Shown here in pieces: positions 49,701 through 60,900 of a stretch of DNA of 64,000 bases (position 1 is the stretch's first letter; each line of letters opens with the position of its first letter). Below the pieces are notes generated by a model. It saw nothing but the letters and a program-made list of their open reading frames with translations. It ran no database searches and was not told the DNA's origin. The DNA is taken from contig CM034100.1 in assembly GCA_019914945.1 (NCBI GenBank), positions 16,875,096 through 16,939,095 on the forward strand, read 5' to 3'. The position numbers and the translations under genes are program-made. The DNA is from Typha latifolia. Taxonomy: Eukaryota > Streptophyta > Magnoliopsida > Poales > Typhaceae.

Positions 49701-50150
49701 CCAAGAAAAATATCAGGTTCATCGTTAGGAGTTAGCCATTCATCGAAGATCCATCCATCCAAGATCACAAACGATCGCATAATCTAGTGGGGAGGGTGAA
49801 AAGGATCAAGAATTGTACTCCACATACCTAACCAACTTGAACGGATTCCAAACTCCGATGCTGCCATCCACGAGGCCGCCGGCCACAAGGCCCAATGAGT
49901 ACTCCCCATCTCCAGCGCCAGATCCGGGCTTCGACCAAGAAAGCCGGTTGAATCGCTCGGTGCTGGGACAAGAGGCGACGAGGGGAAGATCGGGACCATC
50001 CGATTGGAAATCGAGTTTAAAGATTTCGAGGTTGGCGGAGGAGCTAAAGGAGAGGTCGACGGCGCCGGCCATGGTTCCGGCCGCCAGGTACGGCGACTCG
50101 GGGGCGAAGGCCACCAGGGCCGATCGCTGCGCGCTCTTGATGCACGCCAT
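33955..50150 (-). CDS. SEC31: COPII outer-coat protein SEC31, 22 exons
   Basis: With SEC13 it forms the outer cage of COPII vesicles leaving the ER. Exons in transcript order: 49828-50150, 49528-49582, 49310-49432, 48101-48197, 47953-47989, 47750-47849, 47370-47427, 45783-45880, 45547-45666, 44590-44632, 42652-42773, 42455-42582, 41846-42365, 41616-41708, 40519-40704, 40224-40437, 38657-38751, 38354-38557, 35332-35451, 34967-35249, 34512-34750, 33955-34047. Phases close to 1116 aa, the size of plant SEC31B. MACIKS opens the protein; another in-frame ATG lies 36 bp upstream. WD40 repeats fill residues ~1-340 ([31 protein letters not shown]). A helical alpha-solenoid follows (~410-770), then a Pro/Gln-rich linker (~775-1000). 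The conserved C-terminal domain has [20 protein letters not shown] and [16 protein letters not shown]. The exon 5 donor is GC rather than GT. The exon 12 donor (42455) is the least certain. Confidence 0.95.
36080..37929 (+). mobile_element. TRIM-like non-autonomous LTR retrotransposon in SEC31 intron 18
   Basis: Two direct terminal repeats, about 36080-37112 and 37281-37929, surround only ~170 bp. They agree over their first ~255 bp (TTTTCGGATGTATT, GATTAGGAAAGAT.C, TTTGATGTAA.CT, a TATA-like stretch). They also agree over their last ~80 bp (TTTCTCCTT.., CCCTA.GCCA.ATCA) but differ in the middle, where the first carries an AT-rich block. Right after the first repeat, TTGATATCAGAGC at 37115-37127 resembles the initiator-tRNA-Met primer-binding site TGGTATCAGAGC. 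No gag or pol remains and no clear target-site duplication is visible. It lies antisense to SEC31, inside the 2.9-kb intron between exons 18 and 19. Confidence 0.65.
43511..43943. mobile_element. Foldback/MITE-like element in SEC31 intron 10
   Basis: A 433-bp GC-rich island in an AT-rich intron with inverted ends, GATGGCCGTGCCA against GATGGTCGTGCCA. Longer inner arms pair 43606-43662 with 43779-43831, sharing CCATCGCCCGAG, GCCCTAGCC and GAGGGAGGGGAAG. The centre is a (GA)n tract (43659-43701) facing CT/GATCTC repeats. The left arm also holds a perfect small palindrome, GGGGTGCCG-CA-CGGCACCCC, at 43548-43567. No transposase. Target-site duplication not evident. Confidence 0.65.
43659..43701. 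repeat. (GA)n microsatellite at the foldback centre
   Basis: About 20 GA dinucleotides with one A interruption at the end, facing CT-rich DNA on the other arm. Confidence 0.9.
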
Positions 50151-51675
50151 GGAATTGGATCTCGATCTCAGCAAAGGGATCGCCAAACCCTACTTCCGTT
50201 TAGATCTAGACTTTCTTGCTCCGTTACCCTACTCCAAATAAGATGGGAGGGGCAGTGAGACGATCCCGAGCGAAGAAGAGCAGCGTCGAGGTGCGAAAAT
50301 TAAGAATAAACACGGGTGAACTTCTGTTATCCTGGCTTTCGTTCGCTATTTACAAGCGTGTGCTGGCTGCATCGATGGCTCGCTTGCCTCATTTAATCAC
50401 ATCGGTAAAGATCCAACGGCTAGAATCCATTCTTCTGTGATGTAAACGGTGTCTTGGTCGGTTAGTGTGATGTTTAAGATTAATATTTATAACCCTCTCA
50501 AACCAGAATATTGATCAATTTCCTTCGAGCTCAAGTAGCCACTTGACTAGTTCATTCATTACGGCTACGTCTTGACGATTAAGGTTGCACAGATTTTTGT
50601 TGGAGGGAATAGTTTGAACATCTCAGTGCTAGTACTTTCAATTAATCTTATATGCCAACTGATGATGATGCACATGCCTACCATACTTATAAGATTTCCT
50701 ACTAAGTGTCACCTCCAAATAAATGAACGTCTGTCATTTTAAATTATTTAATTACCTAGAATTAGAGAGAAGAATAATGAAATAACATAGTAAAAAGGGA
50801 AAAACTCTTCGCAATTTTACAATACAGAATGAGAAGGAGAAATGGAGCTCAGTGAGGTGTACATTGTGATACATATGTAAGTCGGTGTTTAATCACTGGA
50901 GTGGAGGTTCTAGTCCTCTGTCTCTTAACTGCATGTACTAATTATAACCACATAAAAACAATCTCTGCCTCAAACAGCAATTTTATAAATTTATTAATTT
51001 CTCAATGTTTAGACAACAAATTTTCACGCTTAGTATTTTTAATATTGAATATAAACTAATATTTAGAGGGATTCTTGTTTTCAGCAAATTTACATCTCCA
51101 TTTTCTGTGCTTATTTGTAGAAAAGATCGTTTATTAATTACTTCATTCAAAAGAAATTTTTTCGATGCATTGGCTAAAATGCTATGTTATGATGTGGGAG
51201 ATGGTGAGCCAAAAAAAAATATTGATTTGCAAATATATCATAAATCAGGAATTCTTTTAAGAGCTAAATCAAATAATACAATGGTGGGCTTCAAATGAGT
51301 CTTTGGCAGAACTCATATTTGGGTCTAGATATAAAACCTTCCTGAGCCCCAAACCACAATTTTCTGGTAGAAAAAAAAAATTTGACAGGAGAACTCCGTT
51401 ATCTTTTCCATGTTTGTAACATTGGAGCTCTAGTGATCCAATATGTTGTCTCTGTCAATTATGTCTTCTTCAATGGGTGTTTGTTAGTGGCTTAGTGGGC
51501 TCTTCTTTATGGTCAGAAATTCCTATGCCAAATGTCCTTCCAATTTCATGTCACCTGTGGTTTACTCCTACAAATTTATTTTCAGATCACCAAGTCCTGC
51601 AAAGAATGAATTGGTCGAGTAACCTTTTTTTTATTTTTCCCTTTTTTTCTGTTATTCTCTGTTTCTGATGTTAGT

Positions 51676-51681
51676 TATACA

Positions 51682-51739
<58 letters not shown>
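51676..51739. repeat. Compound (ATAC)n-(AT)n microsatellite
   Basis: Roughly nine ATAC/ACAT tetranucleotides pass directly into about 15 AT dinucleotides. Confidence 0.95.
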
Positions 51740-51742
<3 letters not shown>

Positions 51743-51992
51743 AAGAGATTGCAGAAGGACATACATGCAGAAAAAGCCCTATACTGCAGTAGGAGTTTAG
51801 ATGTATTAATCTTGGTACGTGTTTACTTTACTCTCTTTTGCCACATGCTTATTGTTGGATTGCAAGAATGAAGAATCTAATACTGCTCAAGGCAATGCCT
51901 ACCAAATGTGCTTTCCCATTCTTGTGCGGCTCTCTTTGCTTCCCATGAGAGCAATGCATTAGTATTGCTGTACCCAAAGAACATCCAGGTTG

Positions 51993-52001
51993 CTATATAT
52001 A
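51993..52001 (+). promoter_or_regulatory. TATA box of the 52.1-kb gene
   Basis: CTATATATA 55-63 bp upstream of the start codon, with an A/C-rich leader in between. Position fits a core promoter. Confidence 0.55.
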
Positions 52002-52055
52002 CATTCCACTCACCATCTTGGCAGAAGCAAGCATTTCTCCAACAAAGCCAAAAAG

Positions 52056-53934
52056 ATGGGGCAGGCCATGAACAGGCCTAAGGAAGGTAATCTAAGAGTA
52101 TCCTCATCATATCTTCTTATTGTTTTGCTTTAATCTCTCTATATATATAACTGCTAAGCATCTGAATATTTACTTCTCGTCGTCGTTGTTGTTATTATTG
52201 TTGATTTTTAATAGGAGAAGGCAAGACCAGCAATAATCCCAACTATTTGAAAACCTTGACTGAGATAATAGAGAAAAACTATGCTACAAAAATCGAGGTC
52301 GTAAAAAATTTTGAAGATTTCTACCATGCGGTCTACGAAATTATCCAGTAAGTTTTTTCTCAAGAAGAAATTAACACTGATAATGTGCTACATATACACT
52401 GATGCGAAACCCATGGCTTGATAATATTTCAGAATATGAGTGATAAAAATAAGAGATTATTAATTAAAACCACTAATACTTAACATTTTTTGTTTGGCGG
52501 GGGGTGGAAAGATCATTTCTTATATATCTTGCGATGCTGTTTTTAAATGTTTCAGGGAGCTTCGTGACAGAAGCGGAGCCATACAATTACAGTTACGCTC
52601 TAGTGATGAAATTAAGATGGTATACAAGGTAAGAAAGTTATGCACTTATATTAATGAATTATGCTCATTTTTAATGCTAAATATTCTATAAAGCTTAAGT
52701 ACAGTTTACCCTCTGTGATTTGATTCGATTTCAACTTACCTGCCCGCTATATCTAAATTTAAAAACTTAATTCTTTTGTGTTCTACACCAAATTGTTAAA
52801 TTTTATATCAAAACTTAACAGTGCAAGTACTGATAATCAACGTGGTTAGTTGCTAAATAATCAACCAAACTATCTATTTAATTCTCAAATTAGACTGTAT
52901 TTCTATGTGGATAATTAATTAATTTTTTTTACATTCTCGTTAATGACTAGCTAATTATTATAAGTTAGTGTAACCCAAGAAAGGATTAAGTACTTAAGTT
53001 TAAAGTATTCCATATAGTCACTATTATCGAATCAAAGTATTAAGCTCCATCAAACAATTTGGTCTGTTTGATTGTTCTATTATTTTACAATTAGGGCACA
53101 CTATATTTAACCCGTCAGTGATTTGACTCAATTTTAATTAACACATGTGCATCTATGTATTTTCTATGTTTGTTAATAATTGACCAAGGGTTTATAACTT
53201 GGTCTGAACTAATCTACTCTTATAATTACTTTGATTAAAGATTAAATGTAACAGTGACAAGGCCTATTTCAACGTAGCAAATGATTCAATAAGAACTACT
53301 AATTTCTCTCTCCTAATTCAACAGTTGAGACTAAATGATACTAAATAAAATTAAGCGAAAGTACCGGTCACTTTTCTAAATTATAAAGATAAATTAGTCA
53401 TATTTTATCTATCTCTTAGTTATCCATTTTTTTATAAAAAAATAAAAATAAAAATAAATTGATAAAAGTTACGCTCCTATTATTAAGAAAACAGTTATAA
53501 GGATAAAATAATAAGAAAATACTTAAATTTTAATTTTTTTTAATCTATTAATCTAGTCACGTATGTGAAATATCTTATATATCTTTAAATTTATCAATAT
53601 ATAAAAATTACTTTTAATAACTAATCGGTTAGTATCGAATCATTTCATTGCTCTGTCAACATTGGTGCAGAAACATCGCCCGAAAGTGGGGGAGCCTCAC
53701 GAGCCGATGAGCAAAGCGGAATGTGAAAAAATCATCAAAGAGTTGATCAAAATGGACGACGTCCACATTGGGAAGAAAGCAGTGGACATACTGGCATTGA
53801 TATATGGTGCACCTATATGTGCCTTTCTTGCTAAGAAGATCATCCCAGGAGCTAACTCATTCTCGGACGACGTTGTCGTCCCTGCTGCTACTGCTGGCGC
53901 TGTTCTTTTTCTTGCCAAGACCAACAAGTTGTGA
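52056..53934 (+). CDS. Small plant protein with N-myristoylation motif, EF-hand-like family
   Basis: Four exons: 52056-52086, 52215-52347, 52556-52628, 53671-53934. Junctions are GT-AG, phases close, and the product is 166 aa. It opens MGQAMNRPKEG, with Gly2 suitable for myristoylation. A helical region follows (NYLKTLTEIIEKNY, FEDFYHAVYEIIQELRD), then a KHRPKVGEPHEPMSKAECEK segment. It ends with two hydrophobic stretches (DILALIYGAPICAFLAKKI and VVVPAATAGAVLFLAKTNKL). The layout recalls the plant group annotated as calcium-binding EF-hand-like (for example At1g64850), but I see no canonical Ca-binding loop with its Asp/Glu spacing. Calcium binding is therefore doubtful. The last exon follows a 1042-bp AT-rich intron. 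A TATA box and an AATAAA signal support a functional gene. Role unknown. Confidence 0.8.
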
Positions 53935-54106
53935 ATGCCAATCTCCCAAACAGTAATTACATACAAAGAGATCTCTTTGTTCTCTCGTATGTAATATTGC
54001 ACTCGGTCCCGAGTTTCAAATGTTAATACTATGTACTTCAACAAAATGTTCAAAATAAGCAACATAAACACCTCCCATGTAGCTTTCTTCTCTCTTTTTC
54101 TTCTTC

Positions 54107-54112
54107 AATAAA
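54107..54112 (+). terminator. Poly(A) signal of the 52.1-kb gene
   Basis: AATAAA 172 bp beyond the stop codon in a T-rich context. Confidence 0.45.
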
Positions 54113-54908
54113 TTTGGTTTTATATTAGCGTCGTAGTTGGTACTCGGCGGCTGCAAGGAAGAGTCAAAAGGGAAGGGGAGAGAGAGAGAGAGAGCCGTTT
54201 TAAATCAACTTCTATTCTCTTCGTAATTAGGGATAATATCCTCCAGCCAGATATCGAATACTAACGTATCAGCATGGATTAAAAATGATATTTTAAGAAG
54301 ATGTAAAGTATTTCTCCGTTTTCAAACATCTATATATAGATCAATATACATGAGAATTAGCGGCAACACTGGCGTTTAATTGATCTTTCTATCATCATAA
54401 TATTAGACAATAATATGTATTTAGTTGCTAAAAAGTAGATATCAATGAAGTTAGTGGAATTATTTTTTAATTAAATATTAAAAAATAAGGAGTTTTAAAA
54501 ATTAATTACTTCCTTTCCTAATTTTTAGTAATCAAACACACCCAAAAGTTAAGAGAGAGATTAGTTTTCACCACCGGCCGCAATGCTCACTGGTCCAGCA
54601 GTGGTCCTACGCACTCAATAAATATTACATTTATTTACAATAAAAGCAGCAAAAGCCAGGAGGCATCGAGAATCTCAAAAGTGTACGCCTTCCACGGTCA
54701 CCAATGCGGCAACTCCTCCGACGCATTAGGTGACATCAGAGGAGTGAGTTTATTCGCTCAACTCCACTCCGGCCGCCTCCTAAACTCTCCGATCGACACG
54801 TGGTGAGATTCAACTTCTGAAGCCACGCATCGCGCCATTTTCGTGGAAAGTTCCTCTTTGCTGCTATCTGTGATTGCATCCGATCCGGTGCTCCCCCTCC
54901 TCTTTCCC

Positions 54909-54917
54909 TATATTTAA
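54909..54917 (+). promoter_or_regulatory. TATA-like box of the CLT gene
   Basis: TATATTTAA 57-65 bp upstream of the start codon, followed by a TCTCTCTCGCTCC-type leader. Confidence 0.45.
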
Positions 54918-54973
54918 AAACAAGTCTCCTCGTATCTCTCTCGCTCCCTCTCTCATTCGCTCCGGGATCGGCG

Positions 54974-57900
54974 ATGGCTTCGTCGACTAGCCGAGTTATC
55001 GACCATCGTATGATGACGGAATCGCGAGCCGATCGGCGGCTGTTTTGGCCCCCGCGTCGGACGATCTCCTACCGCCTGATCCAGCGTAATGGGATCGCTC
55101 GGGGGTACCGATCTTTACACCTGGAGGTCAAGATTCGAGCTCCAGAGACGGAAAAAGCTCCCGCGGAGGGGGGATTGGGGGCGGTGCGGTGCTGCGCTGT
55201 GAAAGAGAGGATCGGGGATGCGGAGGAGCGGAGGGGGAGGGCGGTCCAGGTGGTTCTTGCGGCGGCGGCGACGGCGGTGCTCGGAGCCGGTAATCGCGTG
55301 CTGTATAAGCTCGCCCTCGTGCCTCTCAAGGAATACCCCTTCTTCCTCGCCCAGCTTGCCACGTTCGGGTGAGTGTACCAAAACCAACCCTCGATCATAG
55401 ATCGTTCGTTTATTGATCCGATTTTTGATGGTCTGATGCTCTTTTTGACGAATATGATAAATTGTTTCTTATCAGTACCTACCTTTTAGCCGTATTTCAA
55501 GTAAGACCATCCTTTTTTACGTTCTTATTCTTATAATTTGTGTGGCGGTAGATATTTTGCGGATATATGTGATGAAAAGGAGTTGATATGTAAATATACA
55601 AAAAGGTGGTTGGAGGCCTTTTTCTTGCAATAAGATCTAAATGTAGGTGCTGATACGCAAAAGATTCCAATTATTTTAGTACTGTTTGCGATTTTGTAAT
55701 ATATTTGTAGCTCCATGTGGTGTTTGTGACCACCTCTTCTTTAGGATATTGGCTTCTCCAGAGTGTAAACATAATACATGTGTCGTGTATAATATGCGGC
55801 TGTAAGAAGCTGTTGCCACAGCTTTAGTTGATGTGGTTTTTTTTATTTCTGTTTGTCTTATGAATCGATTATATAGATTTCTTAAAATATGGATTATAGA
55901 TTTATTCTGGGTCTAAAATGGAATTCATTCAGTGGAATGATGTCTTGAAACATCTTAGATATCGTACTACTCTTGATCTCTTGTATATATGGGTTTACTC
56001 ATTCTTTTATTTGCATATTGCCATACTGGTATAATATGCCCTGTAATTGGGTTATGCACATATTTTGTTTGTAGATATGTGGTCGTATACTTCTCAATCC
56101 TGTATATTCGCTATCATGCTGGCATTGTAACTCGAGAGATGCTTTCTCTACCAAAGACCCCGTTTCTTGCTGTAGGACTCTTGGAAGCTCTGGGAGCAGT
56201 ATCAGGGATGGCAGCTGGAGGTAAAAGTTCAGAGTTTTTATTGTTTCATTTCAGCTAATCCATATACATGTGCTTACAATCCGTCACAGTTCTGAGTTTA
56301 TCTATCACTTATCTGAAGTAATATCGGTGGTGGACATAATACTACATTTTTTCAGTTAACAATTAGATGGTGTAGATTTCTTCTTCTTAGTATTATACTT
56401 CTCAAATTCCAAGATGTAGTTCAGAACTAATCTTCATGATATAATTTGATTAAGTATTATAACTTAGACTGGCAAAACATATTGAAGGCCGAAGTGCTGA
56501 CTAAAAGAAGTGCGAGTAACTAAACTTTGGTGCTACATTTTAATCATTTTGATTGATAATAGTCTTGCACCAGTAATTCTTAAAGTCAGTTATCTACAGT
56601 GTCCAGTAAGATCATTAGATACATCAACTGTTGTAATATTCCAGAGGATCTAGTTCTGTAATCATCATTACCCTAATTAATGATTATATCCCTAGCACCT
56701 GAAGTAAGATGGGTCAAATGACTTAAATCAGAGCAATAGTCGTTCAGCATGGCACCTAGTACAAGCTTTGAGATAATTCGTGATGGCCAAACCAAATATT
56801 GTAGTGAGGAGGGGCAGAGCTTCCTTGAAAACCACTATTGTGACCTTGTGACTTTTTTAGAACAATGTGTAATATTATGTAAAAGGAAAGGCTTTGCCTT
56901 ACACTTCATTCCAATTTATAGCAACATTTAGCGACTATTTTGTGATTGTGCAAGTTTACGTTACTTTTGTTGCATATTTTGAAATCATGTCCCAAGGATT
57001 TCTCACTGTGCGGCAGCTTTATTGCTTATTTAATTAGACTCACCTTTTTAGTAGTTCTTCAGTTAAGTGAACCTATTTCTATTGTTGAATGTTTATACTT
57101 ATACTATTATGTTTTTTGCTCTTTGTTTGAATAGCTGTACTATCAGGGGCTTCAATTCCAATACTATCTCAGGTGATGATATTTATAAACATTATGTATA
57201 AATCATGTTGTCTGCAAATAAAATCCAGATTACCTGATACAGTCTTTAATGATTTCTTTGCAGACCTTTCTTGTTTGGCAGCTTCTCTTGTCAGTTATTT
57301 TTCTAAAGAGACGATATAGTTTCAACCAAATATTTGGATGCTTTCTTGTGACTATTGGTGTGATGATAACGGTAGCAAGGTAGTATTTTATTAACAGCAC
57401 ACATATAGTAGAACTATAATGACAATTTGATTCATGAAAAAGAAAATTCTTGACATGATGTGATTTCACTATTTTGAAAACCAAAATTGGCTGTTATCAG
57501 TTTTTCTTTTTTCGTTTTTTGGCCAATTGATAAGCTTGAATACAGTCTTAGACCATCCCATTAAAGGGTGACATCAAATCCTTTGATTGTGAGAAAAAAA
57601 CATATTTTCTTTTCAACAATTGTATCATTGCTGATTGTATCAATGAGAACTTAATGAAAGTGCACATTTTAGGAGCACATCATGACTTCTGTTTATCGCT
57701 AAAAGCAATTTATGAAAGCTGGCCTCTTAGCCATTCAAAAACTAAGAATTTCAGTTAACCAAGTTTTTTCATCATCCAACTTGCAACTTGCTACTGTGGC
57801 CATCATAAAGTACAGAATCACAGAAGTAACTACTTGTAAAGGACTAAATAGGTATCTTAGTGATGCCATTGCACTGAAAGAAACTGAACTGCCTAGAATC

Positions 57901-60900
57901 ACTCTCAGTCAGTACATATTTTCCAGGATAAGTTTGTATCTAAGAGCTAGTTCATATTCTAGATCTTCTATGATTCCTCGAGCTGTAAGGCTATTGTGTA
58001 GTGCCTTTTCAGCTTACTTAATTGCCGCATTGGCTGCAAGCAAAGTGCTACTATTGTCTTGCTGATTTCCTATTTATACTTATCATCATCTTGATATATT
58101 GTTCAAGAGTTTGATATATTCCAGAAATAGCTCTTATGCAACTGCAAGCCTGCAAGCAAGCAAGAAATGACTGGATAAGTTTTGTCTATGTCACATTACA
58201 GTGGGTCAGCTGCTAGCAGTTCATTGAGAAGTGCTGGAATATTTTGGCCACTTCTGATGATAACATCATTTTTGTTCCAAGCTGCTGATACAGTGTTGAA
58301 GGTATTGTCGCGCACATAAGAGAAAGAGAACTGGTTATTCCTTTCTGTAAAGATAAGGTTCTTCTGATGCAGTAAAATATTGTTACTTTGTAGGAGATAA
58401 TATTCTTGGATGCTGCTAAGAAATTGAAGGTATACTTGTCGATGTCATTGATTTGATAGATTAAACTCATAAATCCACATGTTACCTTTTCTTCATGGTT
58501 TGATAGGCTGTTGTAAATGATACTGATTAAGTAATATCTGTGTATCAGGGAGGATCAGTGGACCTTTTCGTTGTCAACTCGTTCGGTTCTGCTTATCAGG
58601 TGCACAGTAATTCCAATTGATCACTTTAGAATTTGTGTTTATTCACACCATATTGAAATCATTTTCTATGCAGGCACTCTTTATTTGTCTTTTGTTACCT
58701 TTCTTGTCAAAGTTATGGGGAGTTCCTTTCTACCTTCTGCCAACATACATTAGAGATGGTGCAGCTTGTTTTCTAAATATAGGATCAATGTCAGCTGGTA
58801 TGCCTTGGCAATTTTTTTTTCCTTTTGTTTACTTCACTTTCAGCACTCATTTTACTGTGGTTATTATCTTCTAGTCAGGATGTGCAGCATACATGAGCAA
58901 TGATTCTTATGAGATTGCTATTCAATGTAAAGCTGTTTGTATTACTTTGTAATATAGCTGAATGCAATTGTTATGTACATCAATTATTGATATGTAGTGG
59001 TTAGAACTTAGTTGCACACTGTGATTCCATCTCGAATATGCTAGAGTTTGATTTGCAAGTTATATGCCAACCACCTTCTGAAACGTAAATGAACTTATAG
59101 AATGTTAGTAAGGTTATCTATTGTAGCATCAAAATAAATGACTTCGTTATTGATAAAATATCATTGGAGAGTGTCATCATGATATCTTGTGATTAGCAGC
59201 AAAAATATTAAGTGATTAATTCAGTATAAACCAGGTTGGGCATGAAGTATGCGAGCCTCTGAATCGACCGAACAGAAATAGGTTTTTGGATGTCTATGCC
59301 CTTGATCCACTGGACATTAACAATGTTAATAAGGGTCTATGTTTGCTGAATATTAGAAATAAGATCCTTGGTTGAATGGAGAACTCCTACGCATGTGCAA
59401 CATGAGCGGAAACAAAGTGAGCAATTTTAATTATGTCATTAAAGTGGGCTATCTGCAGAAGGAAAAAAAATCCTTTGGTTTCCATAATAGTAAGATTGGG
59501 CTCTTAAAATTGAATGTGTTCATATTTTATATTAGATGCACACAATTTATATAAGAAAAGCACACTAGGGCCTATTTTTACTATTTTGAAAATTAAAGGA
59601 GATTTTTTGTGCAAGTACCCCTATTAAAACTTTGGTATAATTAGCACCTTTCACTTGTCGATATTCTCGTCTAATGAAATCATTGATAGTTCTATTGTCT
59701 ATTAGAAGAACCTTGTCTCCATGTTTATGATACTTCAGATAATGTGGAATAACTCATAACTGTTCTGCTAAATTTTCACCTCTACTTGAAATTCACATCT
59801 CAAGAAAATTATCAATGAGTTCAACACATGATATTTTGGAGGACATTATATGGAAGTTAAAATACTCTAATAAATTTTAATCTTCTGTAAATTTATTCTG
59901 GTCATGTCTTTGACAAAATGAATATTGGTGGAAAAGGAATATTATGACATGCTGGATTATAACAGGATGTGAAGGAGCACCTCTCTTACCACTGCTCTTT
60001 GTAGCAGTTAACATGGCCTTCAACATATCATTGCTACACCTTCTCAAAATCTCTTCTGCAGTAGTATCTTGCCTTGCTTCTACTTTCTCAGGTTTATTTT
60101 CTCTTCTTTTTTTACTTTCCTGTCCACATATAACTATTTACGTTATGTTATCTATCTGCTTTTTTTTTTTCTGAAGTGATACTATCAAAACAGTTATGCT
60201 TCAAGCTTCTTTGCACTTGCCAACTTCATCAATATATATGTGCTGTGTAATAGCAGTAATAAAGCTATGGCCTGAAATTTTGCAGGATAGATGTTTTAAT
60301 CATAATTATTCGTCTCTTCTATTGGAGAGTAGTCAGGCTTGCTTCATCCCATGGTTATGAATACTTGAAATACAGAAATTACCATTTATAACGTTGATGA
60401 TAAGATTTTGTAAATAATAACCAGTTGAGCAGCCAAGTACAGCGGCCCACTGACCCCCCTGCTTCTCTTGCTATAATGTTTAAGACCTTATCTGATTTGA
60501 ACCTTCACGGGGCACATATCGGAAACAGAAATATCTTGGCTGTACTAAAGGTAAAACTATATTTCATTGAATGTAACATTTGGACACTGAGAAGTTTAAA
60601 GAAAATAACTATACACAAATAATCAAATACAATAAAACTTTCTGGAAAAGGTTTTTAGTCACTGGCTCTGTTTTAGTTGCACGTTTTTGCTTGTTGCATC
60701 TAGATGAGGCAAATGGCAGGAGTGCACCAATCACCATGTCAGTCTCAGTACTAGTACGGGCACATGCCATCGAAAGGACTTCCTTGGTTAAGAGCCCATA
60801 GACTGAGTTTGGTGCAATACTATGATAGATTACATAACCTGATGCTATGGCTCGATCTTGGATCACAATTGGCACCAATTTAAATTGTTAAGACAACATT

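Larger units (their letters stand above)
50151..52055. other. Intergenic: SEC31 promoter and upstream region of the small-protein gene
   Basis: The SEC31 5' flank is GC-rich for about 150 bp, then AT-rich. A 97-codon + strand frame at 51005-51298 is AT-rich and unrecognised. The microsatellite at 51676-51739 is listed separately. Confidence 0.5.
53935..54973. other. Intergenic region, promoter of the CLT gene
   Basis: 3' UTR of the preceding gene, an AT-rich middle, then a GC-richer promoter from about 54660. A TATA-like TATATTTAA lies at 54909-54917, and a CT-rich leader runs to the ATG. No other gene seen. Confidence 0.5.

Noticed and set aside
59372..59554. Possible extra CLT exon between exons 8 and 9
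   Set aside because: Exon 8 (…NIGSMSAG) and exon 9 (CEGAPLLPLL…) join directly and match the family order; inserting this frame would break it.
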